Of a DNA stretch of 64,000 nt, positions 33,788 through 44,500 are shown piece by piece. The position numbers and the translations under genes were made by a program. The notes beneath the pieces are model-generated. The model had not been told where the DNA came from, made no database searches, and saw nothing but the letters and a program-made list of their open reading frames with translations. The stretch comes from Phytophthora quininea (taxonomy: Eukaryota; Oomycota; Peronosporomycetes; Peronosporales; Peronosporaceae). Positions within the stretch are counted from its first letter, which is position 1, and each line of letters opens with the position of its first letter. The stretch is from NCBI GenBank assembly GCA_011947345.1, contig JAAVTG010000637.1, forward strand, positions 1-64,000, given 5' to 3'.

Positions 33788-35329
33788 CTAGTACCACAAG
33801 ACCTTGTTCAAATACAGGCTCTTGGAGTTGGCGAGATCGTCGTCCGCCACGTAGAAGGTTTCGTTGAACACGATCTCGGTACCGGTGCTCGATTGGTTGT
33901 ATCGCGGCCAGTAGAGCTGCTCGTCGGCCCACAATTCGTTCGGGTCGCCCGTGATAACAAAGGACAGCAGATACTTCTGCATTGCGCGGGCGGTGGTGGC
34001 GTTCACAGTAGACTTGGTAGGAACGGACGTAGTGACTCCGTCAGACGTAGTGGTGAGGTTATACGTGCTGTACCAGTAGTAGCTCTGATCGGTGCCGTGA
34101 ACTGCAGGACTGAGACCAACCTCAGCGTTCCAGGTCTGGTTGCTCAGAGCGTTCGTCAGGGCCAAGTTCTTGGCTGTGATCTCGTAGGACTGTCGGATGT
34201 CGTTCAAACGGAGTCCCGGATTCGCATAGTGTTCGGCAGGATACAGATCCAACAAGTCATCAATCACACTGTCCGTAATGGCTTGGAAGATCGTGCGCAG
34301 TGTGATGGCAATGTCCGCTTCTGTGGTGACGCCTGTGTACGCCGCACTGTTGAATTCGTGCTGCTCGTGAGTGAGAACAGTCGGCCCCGAGAAATTGAAG
34401 TGACCTTGGTACACACTGGCCTCGTACGTATCTGGCAGGATGAAGCCGTCCACGCGAGGCTGCAGCGTGTATTTGTATGCGGCTACGATTGTGTTGGTGG
34501 CATTTACAAGCGTGTCGAAGTCCACCTTCCGCATGCAGTCGAGGTGGCCACCACCACAACCAACAGCCGATGAAACATTTTGCCAGAATTGCTCCGCTTG
34601 ATGGTGGCCAGCGCTCGGGAGGTAGCCCGGGGACATGATGTACGCCTTGTGGAAGAGTTGGGGCGCGTTGCCTGCAAAGCGAGTCATCTGAAAGCCGATC
34701 TGAGACCCACCGGCGGAGAAGCCGACCGCAGTAACGTCGTCGGGGTTGCCACCAAAGTGCTTGATGTACTTCTGGACCCACTCGAAGGCATGAGTTGCGT
34801 CCCAAATGCACACATTGGAGACGCCTCCTTCGTGCTGGAAGGTAGGACCAGTGGCCACACCGGTTAGTCCGAGGCGGTAGTTGTACGCTACGAAGACGAA
34901 GTCCTGGCTTAGATCGAAGAGACCTTCAGGATGAATGTCCGACTTGGATCCGAGGATGAAGCGACCACCGTAGCTCCAGACCATCACAGGGAGGTTGCGG
35001 TCGGCGGCGTTCGTGGGTACCCAGACGTCCAGGTATAAACAGTCTTCAGACGTCTTGCACGTGACATCGGCCGTGGCGAATGTGGTACCGTTGTTGATTT
35101 CGTTTTCAACGTCGGGCCACTGAGGAGCAGCGAAGCGCAGATCACCCGTGGGGGCCTTGGCGAAGCGAATGTTCTGGTACTTGTAATACCCGATGGTGGT
35201 GTTGCCTCCGACGGCTTGAACGGTGGTGTAGTCGAGCTTGACGGTGGAGAGAGCGGAGGTGTCGGACCCACCAGCTAGCACTGAGGCGATCGTTGCAGCG
35301 ACTGCAGCTAGCACGGAGATGACGTGCAT
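33788..35329 (-). CDS. Secreted type-B carboxylesterase, copy B
   Basis: The only one of the four copies that reads without a frame break (514 codons). It has a signal peptide starting MHVISVLAAVAATIASVLAG; a Met 10 codons upstream is also open. Oxyanion segment YGGRF (an Arg replaces the third Gly found in copies A, C and D), nucleophile GFSAGGS, candidate His in HGTDQSYYW. The linker after the catalytic His is short (TSDGVTTSVPTKS) compared with copies C and D. The most divergent of the set. Secretion and substrate (plant cell-wall or cuticular esters) are inferred. Confidence 0.9.
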   Translation of the reverse strand: MHVISVLAAVAATIASVLAGGSDTSALSTVKLDYTTVQAVGGNTTIGYYKYQNIRFAKAPTGDLRFAAPQWPDVENEINNGTTFATADVTCKTSEDCLYLDVWVPTNAADRNLPVMVWSYGGRFILGSKSDIHPEGLFDLSQDFVFVAYNYRLGLTGVATGPTFQHEGGVSNVCIWDATHAFEWVQKYIKHFGGNPDDVTAVGFSAGGSQIGFQMTRFAGNAPQLFHKAYIMSPGYLPSAGHHQAEQFWQNVSSAVGCGGGHLDCMRKVDFDTLVNATNTIVAAYKYTLQPRVDGFILPDTYEASVYQGHFNFSGPTVLTHEQHEFNSAAYTGVTTEADIAITLRTIFQAITDSVIDDLLDLYPAEHYANPGLRLNDIRQSYEITAKNLALTNALSNQTWNAEVGLSPAVHGTDQSYYWYSTYNLTTTSDGVTTSVPTKSTVNATTARAMQKYLLSFVITGDPNELWADEQLYWPRYNQSSTGTEIVFNETFYVADDDLANSKSLYLNKVLWY

Positions 35330-35356
35330 AGCTGCTGTGGGTGTGGCGAAGGAAAG

Positions 35357-35374
35357 CAAATTGCCAAGTGACGT
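35357..35374 (-). promoter_or_regulatory. Initiator-like element of esterase B
   Basis: On the minus strand GTCACTTGGCAATTTGC closely fits the oomycete initiator (TCAYTYYNCAWTTT). It lies about 30-45 bases before ATG 35329 and abuts the inverted-repeat breakpoint at 35378. Confidence 0.55.
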
Positions 35375-35377
35375 GGA

Positions 35378-35489
35378 CGTTTAACGGCCGTGAGGTTTGG
35401 TGGTGGTCAGATGCTTTTGCACTGGCGATGGGTTACCGCAGTGTTCGACTGGTGGGAATTCCAGGTGGACAACAGTTTACGCTTGTAGA
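35378..35489 (+). pseudogene. Copied 3' fragment of the BEACH-like gene
   Basis: Matches 41447-41557 on the opposite strand (GTTTAACGGCCGTGAGGT through to TACGCTTGTAG) with a few substitutions and one-base length changes. It encodes a broken version of that gene's last 35 codons. Here it stands alone, next to the promoter of esterase B, so it is a passenger of the inverted duplication. Confidence 0.8.
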
Positions 35490-37415
35490 CACGACGAACC
35501 AGGCCAAAGTCGGACAGATGAATTCTTATCATCAACAGGTTGCCTTCGACCTGCACAGATTCTCCATCGAGGCGGTGTTTTGTTTCCACCAAGTCCGGAA
35601 CAAACAATAAGCTATTAGCTAAAGCTGCTCGTAGCTCATTGTCCTGGTTGTGTGTGAATCACACCTTCCCGGAGGGAAAACAAGACCTCGTACGATATCA
35701 GCTGAATCTTTATGTGCGCCATCAGCAACACGAGCAAGACAAAAACCAATCAATTGTTCAATTAGCTAGGATAGCACTGTGTACGCATAAGGACTATACG
35801 TCCCTTTATTTCAGCTCTTTGACTTAGTACCAGAGCGCCTTGTTCCAGAACAAACTCTTGGCGTTGGCCAGGTCGTCATCCGAGACGGTGAACGTGTCGT
35901 TGAAGACGATCTCGGTGCCGACGCTCGACTCGTTGTACAGCGGCCAGTAGATCTTGTCGTCGGCCCACATGGTGTTGGGGTTGCCAGTGAGCACGAAAGA
36001 CAGCAGGTACTTCTGCATCATGATGGCGACGGTGGCGTTCACGGACGAGCTGCCGCCCATGCCACCGGCACCGCCAGCACTGGGGCCGCCAGTGGAACTT
36101 CCGTCGGTCATGCCACTTCCGGTGCTTCCAACCGTAACAGCCGACGAGGTGGAAGAAGTGGTCGTTGTCGTGCTCTCCGATGAACTGCTGGACGACGTCG
36201 ACAGTGTATATGTGCTGTACCAGTAGTAGCTTTGGTCTGTGCCGTGCGTGGCGGAGCTCAGTGCGACCTCAGCGTTCCAGGTCTGGTTGTTCAGAGCGTG
36301 GGTGAGGGCGAGGTTCTTGCCGGTCAAGTCGAACGACTGCTTCATGTCCGAGAAGCGGAGGCCGGCACTCTCGTAGTCGTCTGCCGGGTAGAGCTCAATA
36401 GCTCCTCAATCACATCGTCCGTGATGGCCGGGAAGAAGATGCGGAGATAGGTCCAAATGTCTTCCTCCGAGTCGACGCCGTCGTAAGCTTGGCTGTTGGC
36501 CTCGTGCTGCTCGTGGGAGATCACGCACGGACCGGAGAAGTTGAAGTGGCCCTGGTACAGGTTGGCCTCGTACGTGTCCGGGATGATGAAGCCGTCGACA
36601 CGGGGCTGCATCTGGTACGTGTACTCGGACACTGCATCGTTGGCGGCATCGGTGAGGGTCGTGAAGTTCACTTGACGCATGCAGTCGAGATGGCCGCCAT
36701 CACAGCCCACAGCGGACGACACGTTCTGCCAGTACTGTTCTCCGTGGTGGTGACCGGCGCCGGGAACGTAACCCGGCGACATCACGTAGGCCTTGTGGAA
36801 AAGCGATGGCGCGTTGCCGCCAAAGCGGGTCATCTGAAACAGCACTTGCGAACCGCCGGCTGAGAAGCCCATGGCAGTCACGTCGTCAGGATTGCCGCCG
36901 AACTTGCTGATGTACTTCTGCACCCACTCGAAGGCGTGCTGGGAGTCCCAGACACACAGATTGGCGTCACCGCCTTCGTGTTGGTAGGTGGGGCCTGTGG
37001 CGAGACCGGTGATTCCAAGACGGTAGTTGTACGCTACGAAAACAAAGTCCTGGCTCAGGTCGAACAGACCCTCGGGGGTGTTCTGCGACTTGGAGCCGCC
37101 GGTGAAGCCGCCACCGTAAGTCCACACAAGGACGGGGAGGTTGCGACCGGCAGCATCGGCAGGAGCCCACACGTCGAGGTACAAGCAGTCTTCCTCCGAC
37201 GAGCAGTCCACCGATGCATCTGCGAGGTTGGTGCCGGTGTTGGTCTCCGTCTCGACGTCGGGCCACTCGGGGGCAGCGAAGCGGAGGTCGCCGGTGGGGA
37301 CCTTGGCGAATCGGATGTTCTGGTACTTGTAGTACCCGACGGTGGTGTTTCCTCCGACAGCTTGGACGGTGGTGTAGTCGAGCTCGACGGTGGGGAGCGA
37401 TGATGATCCACTGCT
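35378..37415 (+). repeat. Inverted repeat, left arm (about 2.0 kb)
   Basis: Pairs with 39525-41557 in opposite orientation. It covers the BEACH 3' fragment, 3' flank and almost all of esterase C. The esterase coding parts differ by only a few bases. The arm ends inside the esterase gene, just after its signal-peptide region. Confidence 0.9.
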
Positions 37416-37515
37416 CGAAGTTGTGGTGTCAGCGGCACTACCTGAAGTGGTGTAGGTAAGGTTGCAATCTCCGAATATGGGAGCGACAGCAGCAACCGCA
37501 GCGAGCAAAGAGCAT
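35824..37515 (-). CDS. Secreted type-B carboxylesterase, copy C
   Basis: Nearly identical to copy D from the TTTSSSGSSSLP segment to the C-terminus. YGGGF, GFSAGGS and HGTDQSYYW are present. After the catalytic His there is a long Ser/Thr/Gly linker (36025-36210) likely to be O-glycosylated. The N-terminus differs from copy D (LLAAVAAVAPIFGDCNLTYT). The ATG at 37515 needs a one-base correction to join it; otherwise the first codon is a TTG. One C is missing at 36395-36396 relative to copy D. Confidence 0.85.
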
Positions 37516-39378
37516 GGAATATGAAGGGTGCTAGATTGCTAGGCTGGTGATTCGCTTGGAATGACAACGAAGAATGAGCGACGGAGTGAACGACGCAGAG
37601 AGCAGCTACACGAGTAGATCTGCTGCAGTTGCCGCGGGACTTGCTCTTGTTGAATAGATTGCAAGGAGCTGGGCCAGTTAGCTCGAGAAGGCGCGGTAAT
37701 AGCAAAGTTTATGGCCCTTTTGATGCGGGCTGCTTGGTGTCGCAGGAGCGATCATAAGCTAGCTGCGTTGCCTCGCGCTGAGCCCGCGATCATCATTCGA
37801 GGTCAAAGGGCTTAGAATTACGGGTCACTAGATGCCAAATTATACCTGCCGGGTAAACTCGACTTCGTGGGCCATGAATCGCGGTTGTTTCCAGTGCTGT
37901 ATCGGGCATAAACCGATGGTGTTCATCTTGCTTGACGGTGCTGATGAAGACGACCTTGCTCTGTCCCCGTGCCAGGAGGTTGGAACGGTTGAAAGTTATG
38001 GTCAGCAATTCGCCCAGCACGTAAAGTTACATGAAGTCTTGCTTTTCATTTCAAGAGTGCCTTGATCTCTGTTTCTTTTCGATAGAAGACAATGTTGCGG
38101 TTCATTATCGCGAAGATGGCTCTATTCAAGTCTGTAGGGGTATCTCTACACTTTAGGAAGCGCCCATTCATGAGCAGATGGATATTGTTCACCACGATCG
38201 GCGTCGTGTCCACCTTGGTTGAAATGAACAGACGATTGAACGCCGAGTAATCCGATGTGCTTGTGGTGCCGTTTGATTATCCGCGCTCCACACGCCAACA
38301 CAAACCTGCGACTCGTCCCATCGTCACTTTTCAAAACGTGCGACCGAGATCCTTGTCTGAAGACGAAGCTCTAGTGCCATTGTTGTGCAAGCAACTATCG
38401 AAATGGCGAACGGGGCTTTGATTTCACAGTCTGCCGATGCTGAGTCAGCTCCGTCGTCCCAAAGCGATGACTCGCGACAACTACTAGTAGCACGCACCAA
38501 AGTAGGTATTGTTGCTGTGCTACAACGCGTGCTACAGCGGATTGAAGCACCACTAGTCCATCGGGACTCTCTCAACCATCTACTCCCTTGCACGAATTCA
38601 GTGTCGACTGGATTGTGGAGAACTACCGGTCGACAGGAGCCTAGAATGTTCCCTCGCTTTTTCTCTTTGGCGGCTCGGTTGAATTTTGACTCGGTAATCA
38701 CCGATGATAACGCTGGCATCTGCTGTGCATGAACAGTCCTTCTCTAAGCAGATCGCGTTCATCAGCTGTGAGTTGAGCGATGAACACCGGTCTGAGAAGC
38801 TGTCACACTCTAGTGATCCCAGCGGCAGTCATTACTAGTATTATACAGCGTCGTTGGAAGAGGCAGAGTTCATAGACCTTGTTCTTACCGCTGCGAAGTA
38901 CATGCAGCGAATAAGTAGTTCGTATTGGTTGAGTTAAATGCCATGGCGCTGCCTTGAAATGGAGTATCGTTCAATTTGTCGGTCAGTGAGTGCGATATTA
39001 TCTACGGCACGGGAGCCTAATGGAGCCGCATGGGACCACAACAAGCGAGTGCGAGCGTCGCCTGTTGAGGCCACGCGCCGCCGACGAAAACAGCTGAGTG
39101 CTGCAGCTACTCACGATTGCCTGTGACTTACGGTTTTGAGCGCGTGTTGCCTATCCACCTGGATCTAGCACCCGGCCTTGCATCTGGACAGGCCTCTTCG
39201 GGCAGCGTGCGTCGGCCGTCAGTGTCACACGAATTACCGACCAGCAGCCAAACCAACGCCGGAGCTTTGCTCGTGGTGCTATTGATACAGTCGAGGCAGT
39301 CTACGCACGGCACACTCACTTTTCAACTTACCTGCCTCCGAGCACACCAGCTCTCCGAAAACACCTTCCGAATCAAAC
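37516..39378. other. Spacer between inverted-repeat arms; degenerate coding remnants
   Basis: No intact gene. An initiator-like GCTCATTCTTCGTTGT lies on the minus strand at 37564-37580, upstream of copy C. On the minus strand 37793-38020 encodes protein-like sequence (GELLTITFNRSNLLARGQS, then KVVFISTVKQDEHHRFMP), and 38110-38270 encodes FNRLFISTKVDTTPIVVNN in another frame, as if from one decayed gene. A plus-strand frame at 38385-38732 is also open. I do not recognise the family. An initiator-like ACTCACTTTTCAACTTA at 39314-39330 precedes copy D. Confidence 0.45.
39314..39330 (+). promoter_or_regulatory. Initiator-like element of esterase D
   Basis: ACTCACTTTTCAACTTA fits the oomycete initiator and lies about 50 bases before ATG 39379, outside the inverted repeat. 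Copies C and D therefore have different promoters. Confidence 0.5.
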
Positions 39379-41115
39379 ATGCGCATCTACTCGCTCTTGA
39401 TCGCCGCCGCTGCCGTTGTTACTCCGATTCTTGCTGGCAGCAGCACGTACTCGTTGACCACGGTTCAGGGTACGACGGATAACGCTACCGTATCAACGGG
39501 AGCTCCGCCGCCACTACAACGTCCAGCAGTGGATCATCATCGCTCCCCACCGTCGAGCTCGACTACACCACCGTCCAAGCTGTCGGAGGAAACACCACCG
39601 TCGGGTACTACAAGTACCAGAACATCCGATTCGCCAAGGTCCCCACCGGCGACCTCCGCTTCGCTGCCCCCGAGTGGCCCGACGTCGAGACGGAGACCAA
39701 CACCGGCACCAACCTCGCAGATGCATCGGTGGACTGCTCGTCGGAGGAAGACTGCTTGTACCTCGACGTGTGGGCTCCTGCCGATGCTGCCGGTCGCAAC
39801 CTCCCCGTCCTTGTGTGGACTTACGGTGGCGGCTTCACCGGCGGCTCCAAGTCGCAGAACACCCCCGAGGGTCTGTTCGACCTGAGCCAGGACTTTGTTT
39901 TCGTAGCGTACAACTACCGTCTTGGAATCACCGGTCTCGCCACAGGCCCCACCTACCAACACGAAGGCGGTGACGCCAATCTGTGTGTCTGGGACTCCCA
40001 GCACGCCTTCGAGTGGGTGCAGAAGTACATCAGCAAGTTCGGCGGCAATCCTGACGACGTGACTGCCATGGGCTTCTCAGCCGGCGGTTCGCAAGTGCTG
40101 TTTCAGATGACCCGCTTTGGCGGCAACGCGCCATCGCTTTTCCACAAGGCCTACGTGATGTCGCCGGGTTACGTTCCCGGCGCCGGTCACCACCACGGAG
40201 AACAGTACTGGCAGAACGTGTCGTCCGCTGTGGGCTGTGATGGCGGCCATCTCGACTGCATGCGTCAAGTGAACTTCACGACCCTCACCGATGCCGCCGA
40301 CGATGCAGTGTCCGAGTACACGTACCAGATGCAACCCCGTGTCGACGGCTTCATCATCCCGGACACGTACGAGGCCAACCTGTACCAGGGCCACTTCAAC
40401 TTCTCCGGTCCGTGCGTGATCTCCCACGAGCAGCACGAGGCCAACAGCCAAGCTTACGACGGCGTCGACTCGGAGGAAGACATTTGGACCTATCTCCGCA
40501 TCTTCTTCCCGGCCATCACGGACGATGTGATTGAGGAGCTATTGGAGCTCTACCCGGCAGACGACTACGAGAGTGCCGGCCTCCGCTTCTCGGACATGAA
40601 GCAGTCGTTCGACTTGACCGGCAAGAACCTCGCCCTCACCCACGCTCTGAACAACCAGACCTGGAACGCTGAGGTCGCACTGAGCTCCGCCACGCACGGC
40701 ACAGACCAAAGCTACTACTGGTACAGCACATATACACTGTCGACGTCGTCCAGCAGTTCATCGGACAGCACGACAACGACCACTTCTTCCACCTCGTCGG
40801 CTGTTACGGTTGGAAGCACCGGAAGTGGCATGACCGACGGAAGTTCCACTGGCGGCCCCAGTGCTGGCGGTGCCGGTGGCATGGGCGGCAGCTCGTCCGT
40901 GAACGCCACCGTCGCCATCATGATGCAGAAGTACCTGCTGTCTTTCGTGCTCACTGGCAACCCCAACACCATGTGGGCCGACGACAAGATCTACTGGCCG
41001 CTGTACAACGAGTCGAGCGTCGGCACCGAGATCGTCTTCAACGACACGTTCACCGTCTCGGATGACGACCTGGCCAACGCCAAGAGTTTGTTCTGGAACA
41101 AGGCGCTGGTACTAA
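39379..41115 (+). CDS. Secreted type-B carboxylesterase, copy D
   Basis: The N-terminus (MRIYSLLIAAAAVVTPILAG, then STYSLTTVQGTT) closely follows copy A, while from about 39525 onward the gene is nearly identical to copy C, so it is a mosaic. Catalytic motifs YGGGF, GFSAGGS and HGTDQSYYW are intact, with the same Ser/Thr/Gly-rich linker as copy C. Frame breaks: one A missing near 39501, and CT missing near 41107 that removes the final LWY. Both are corrected by comparison with the paralogs. The stop used here is TAA 41113-41115. Convergent with the BEACH-like gene. Confidence 0.87.
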
Positions 41116-41557
41116 GTCAAAGAGCTGAAATAAAGGGGCGTATAGTCCTTATGCGTACACAGTGCTATCCTAGCTAATTGAACAATCGATTGTTTTTGTC
41201 TTGCTCGTGTTGCTGATGGCGCACATAAAGATTCAGCTGATATCGTACGAGGTCTTGTTTTCCCTCCGGGAAGGTGTGATTCACACACAACCAGGACAAT
41301 GAGCTACGAGCAGCTTTAGCTAGTTTATTGTTTGTTCCGGACTTGGTGGAAACAAAACACCGCCTCGATGGAGAATTTATGCAGGTCGAAGGCAACCTGT
41401 TGATGATAAGAATTCGTCTGTCCGACTTTGGCCTGGTTCGTCGTGTCTACAAGCGTAAACTGTTGTCCACCTGGAATTCCCACAGTCGAACACTGCGGTA
41501 ACCCATCGCCGGTGCAAAAAGCATCTGGCCACCACCAACCTCACGGCCGTTAAACGT
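39525..41557 (-). repeat. Inverted repeat, right arm (about 2.0 kb)
   Basis: Opposite-strand partner of 35378-37415. It holds most of esterase D, the shared 3' flank, and the last 110 bp of the BEACH-like gene. Confidence 0.9.
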
Positions 41558-44500
41558 CACATTTACGGACTTTGAAGGTACTGAATGGTTTGCATCGACC
41601 GAGTCTGTCACTTCGTCATCGTCAGAGTCGACCCGGTCGATACAATCGGCTGTCCCAACTATATCTTCATCAATTTCATCATCAGAGTCCTCCTTCAAAC
41701 CGCCAGTAGTATCTTCTAGCGATCCTATTGGTTGAGCAATCGAGCGACTACTGGCATGGCGAACAGTGAACAGAGCGTATTGTGTCGCCTCGGCATCGGC
41801 AGCATCAAATAATGTCGAGGGAATAGGATACTCTTCGGGCATTTCCGTACCGAAATTTATCGAGCGATCGATATCCGCTATAATTGATGGAGAAACACCC
41901 AACACTTGTTTCGCATCTGCATTCGCTTCACCTTTTAAGAAAAAGCGATATACCTTGCACGCCATAGTGATTATTTGTTGCGCTTCATCAACCACTTCAT
42001 TATCGTCGTCATTTAGATGGAAAAACAGCTTACGCGTCGATTCCATCTTACAACGGGACAGAACACTTTGCACCGTTGACGATGATCTGCTTAGGTACAC
42101 TGCCTCCCGGAAAACATCCACAGCGTCATGAAACTCGAGGCTCTTTTGAAAAGCCTCGTTTTGGATTTCGACCCGAGGAGAAGTCTGTGTGAGGCCCTTG
42201 TTGTCATTTTCAACCACATCCCCATAGCTTTGGGAGGAATTGCCTTCAGGATGACTTTCGTGCTCTGCCGAATAATCGTGTATAAGGCGTAGCCTCATGC
42301 GTTGTGGACCCTCGGTACTATCTAAGCAGTAACGCAGCGACTTTCGTTGAAACATGCTTAGCTGCAAGGCAGTTGATCCGAGATCAGAAGGGTCGATCTT
42401 GTTCGATATTTCTGTTTGCCATTTCCCTGTCCGCCAAATATTTCGCGTATATGAATGGCGTAACGAAGTAGCCTTCCACCGCGAAACTCCATCAGCCATC
42501 GAATCCAATGCGCTGTCGCGGAAGCTTGAGAATTTTAGCAAAGCTCTATTGACGATAATCTCCCGACCATCCATGGCGTTGTCTGTCAATTCAAAGGAGT
42601 CATCTGCTGCGTTTCCAATTCGCACGTCTAACTTAGCGTGGAAATTCGTATCTAAAAAAGTATCGCGCGATACATCGTTATCCGACAGTTTTTGCAAGTA
42701 AGCGCAGGCCCGAAGGACATCCATGATGTGTCGGCGAATAGTGTCAGCTCTCCCAACTATAAGCTCTGTCAGCATCGAGATGTTTTCCGTAAGCCAGAGT
42801 TGAAATTGGCACCAAACTTCCTGGTTCAACAAAGCATCTCCGTTGGCTGAGGAATCATCGTTGGAACTAACTGCATGAGCGAAAAGTAGGCGGTCAAACC
42901 CGCCGTGAAATACATCCACTAGTGTGTCCTTCTTCGTCGTTGAAATGGAATGGAGCAAAGATGTCCGAGGCTCTGCGATTAATAGATCCTTTATAACATC
43001 GAAACGCTGGTCAATTAAAAACTGCCACAGTTGGATAGCTGCATGACGGACTTCTCGTGAATCATCCATGAGCATCGAAAACAACTGCGCGGCAAACGAA
43101 AGAATACAACTACGATCCGATTCGGCGCCAACACCGAACTCGTCAAGGGAGTTGGAGCTAAGACTCCGAATCCTGTTCACGCGACGCACAGCCTTCCCCG
43201 ACGCAGCGGTACCACCAGCCTCACTCTCACCAGTATCGTCAACCAATCCCTGAAATGGAACCCCGCACAAGATGACGGCTTGCCATGCTGGCTGCTGGAA
43301 CAGTATAGCCTTCGACTTGACTATGCAGTTAAGCAACGACAGGGACGGAGGAGTATCGTGGTGTGCACCGCCAAATTCGTTCAGGATTATCGTCTGCAAC
43401 CCAAAAATCATGGATCCGATAAAGAATTGGTGCCGATCAACCCCGATAACTTGTCCAATATTTGAAGTGGCGAGGGTTTCGCAGCAGTGCAGGAGAAAAA
43501 GAAGACTTTCTCACCAAAGCATTCCACAGGTACGTTTTTGTCTGCACTGGAGGTGTGCGTGACTGGAGTGATTGTGACGTCAGCAGTAGCTTGTTCATCA
43601 GAACCAGAAGACTTGTTTTTATGCTTCTGAATGAGGTGATTGGTTTCATCGGCTAAATACCGAGACAAAGCTACACTAACCGTGCAGACATTTTTAACTG
43701 AAGTGAGCGTGCCATTGTCGGTCATGCTCCCTTCGCTTTCAATAGTATGCCTTAGAAGTGCAAGCCAGAACTCTTGCCCACCCTTCCGCGACAGCATTAA
43801 TCGCTGTGAAGTCTGCTTTGAAATGTAATCGCCAAGGCAATCTAAGAAATGCATCATCAACGATGCGAACTCATCGCTTTCAGCCAGTGCTCGAACCATA
43901 GTGGCTCGAATAACGTCTAGACATGCATCGCTCGTATGCCTAGATCCATGTTCCAAAGTCACAATAGCCTGCGTGAGATCGTCGTATCGTTCGCCGAGTA
44001 AACTACTATGGGAGACTTCGCCTTCCGCAACCTCTGTGTCATCATCTGGGCGAGATAACAAGCAATGAGCAATGATCCGTAATAGCGTGTCGCTAGACTT
44101 GCACACTAAGCCAAAAATGCTGAACTTGTTCGCACCTGGAAGGCGATTTTATCGAGTATCACCACATTAACTTCCCTTGCCATTTTGTTGTTGCCCAAGT
44201 GACAGTTTTGCCGCATCAAGTCGCCAATTAAATCCCACATGATCAATACACTTTGGGTTCGACATTACTAGAGATGATGGGGCTGGAAGACTGAATGTTT
44301 GTGGCCCTGCCTCTGTAGTGGATAGTGTGTCGGGGTCGTAGTAGACTGTGTCATTAATTGCGATATTGGAGACGTAGGAAAGCAAGGGAATGAATATACT
44401 GCAGTTTGTGCTGTGCTTCACAAGCACTCGTTGCAGTATTCTTTTCAGTGTGTTTCGACAAAGTAAATGTTCGCCAAAATTTGAGTGCATTTGGGCTAGC

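Noticed and set aside
36967..37705. Extra ORFs in other frames of esterases C and D
   Set aside because: They repeat in both copies only because the copies are identical; composition (Arg/Pro/Ser-rich) is that of out-of-frame reading.
32041..41115. RXLR or CRN effector genes in the accessory region
   Set aside because: The secreted proteins here are full-length alpha/beta-hydrolases; no RXLR-EER or LFLAK motif was seen after a signal peptide.
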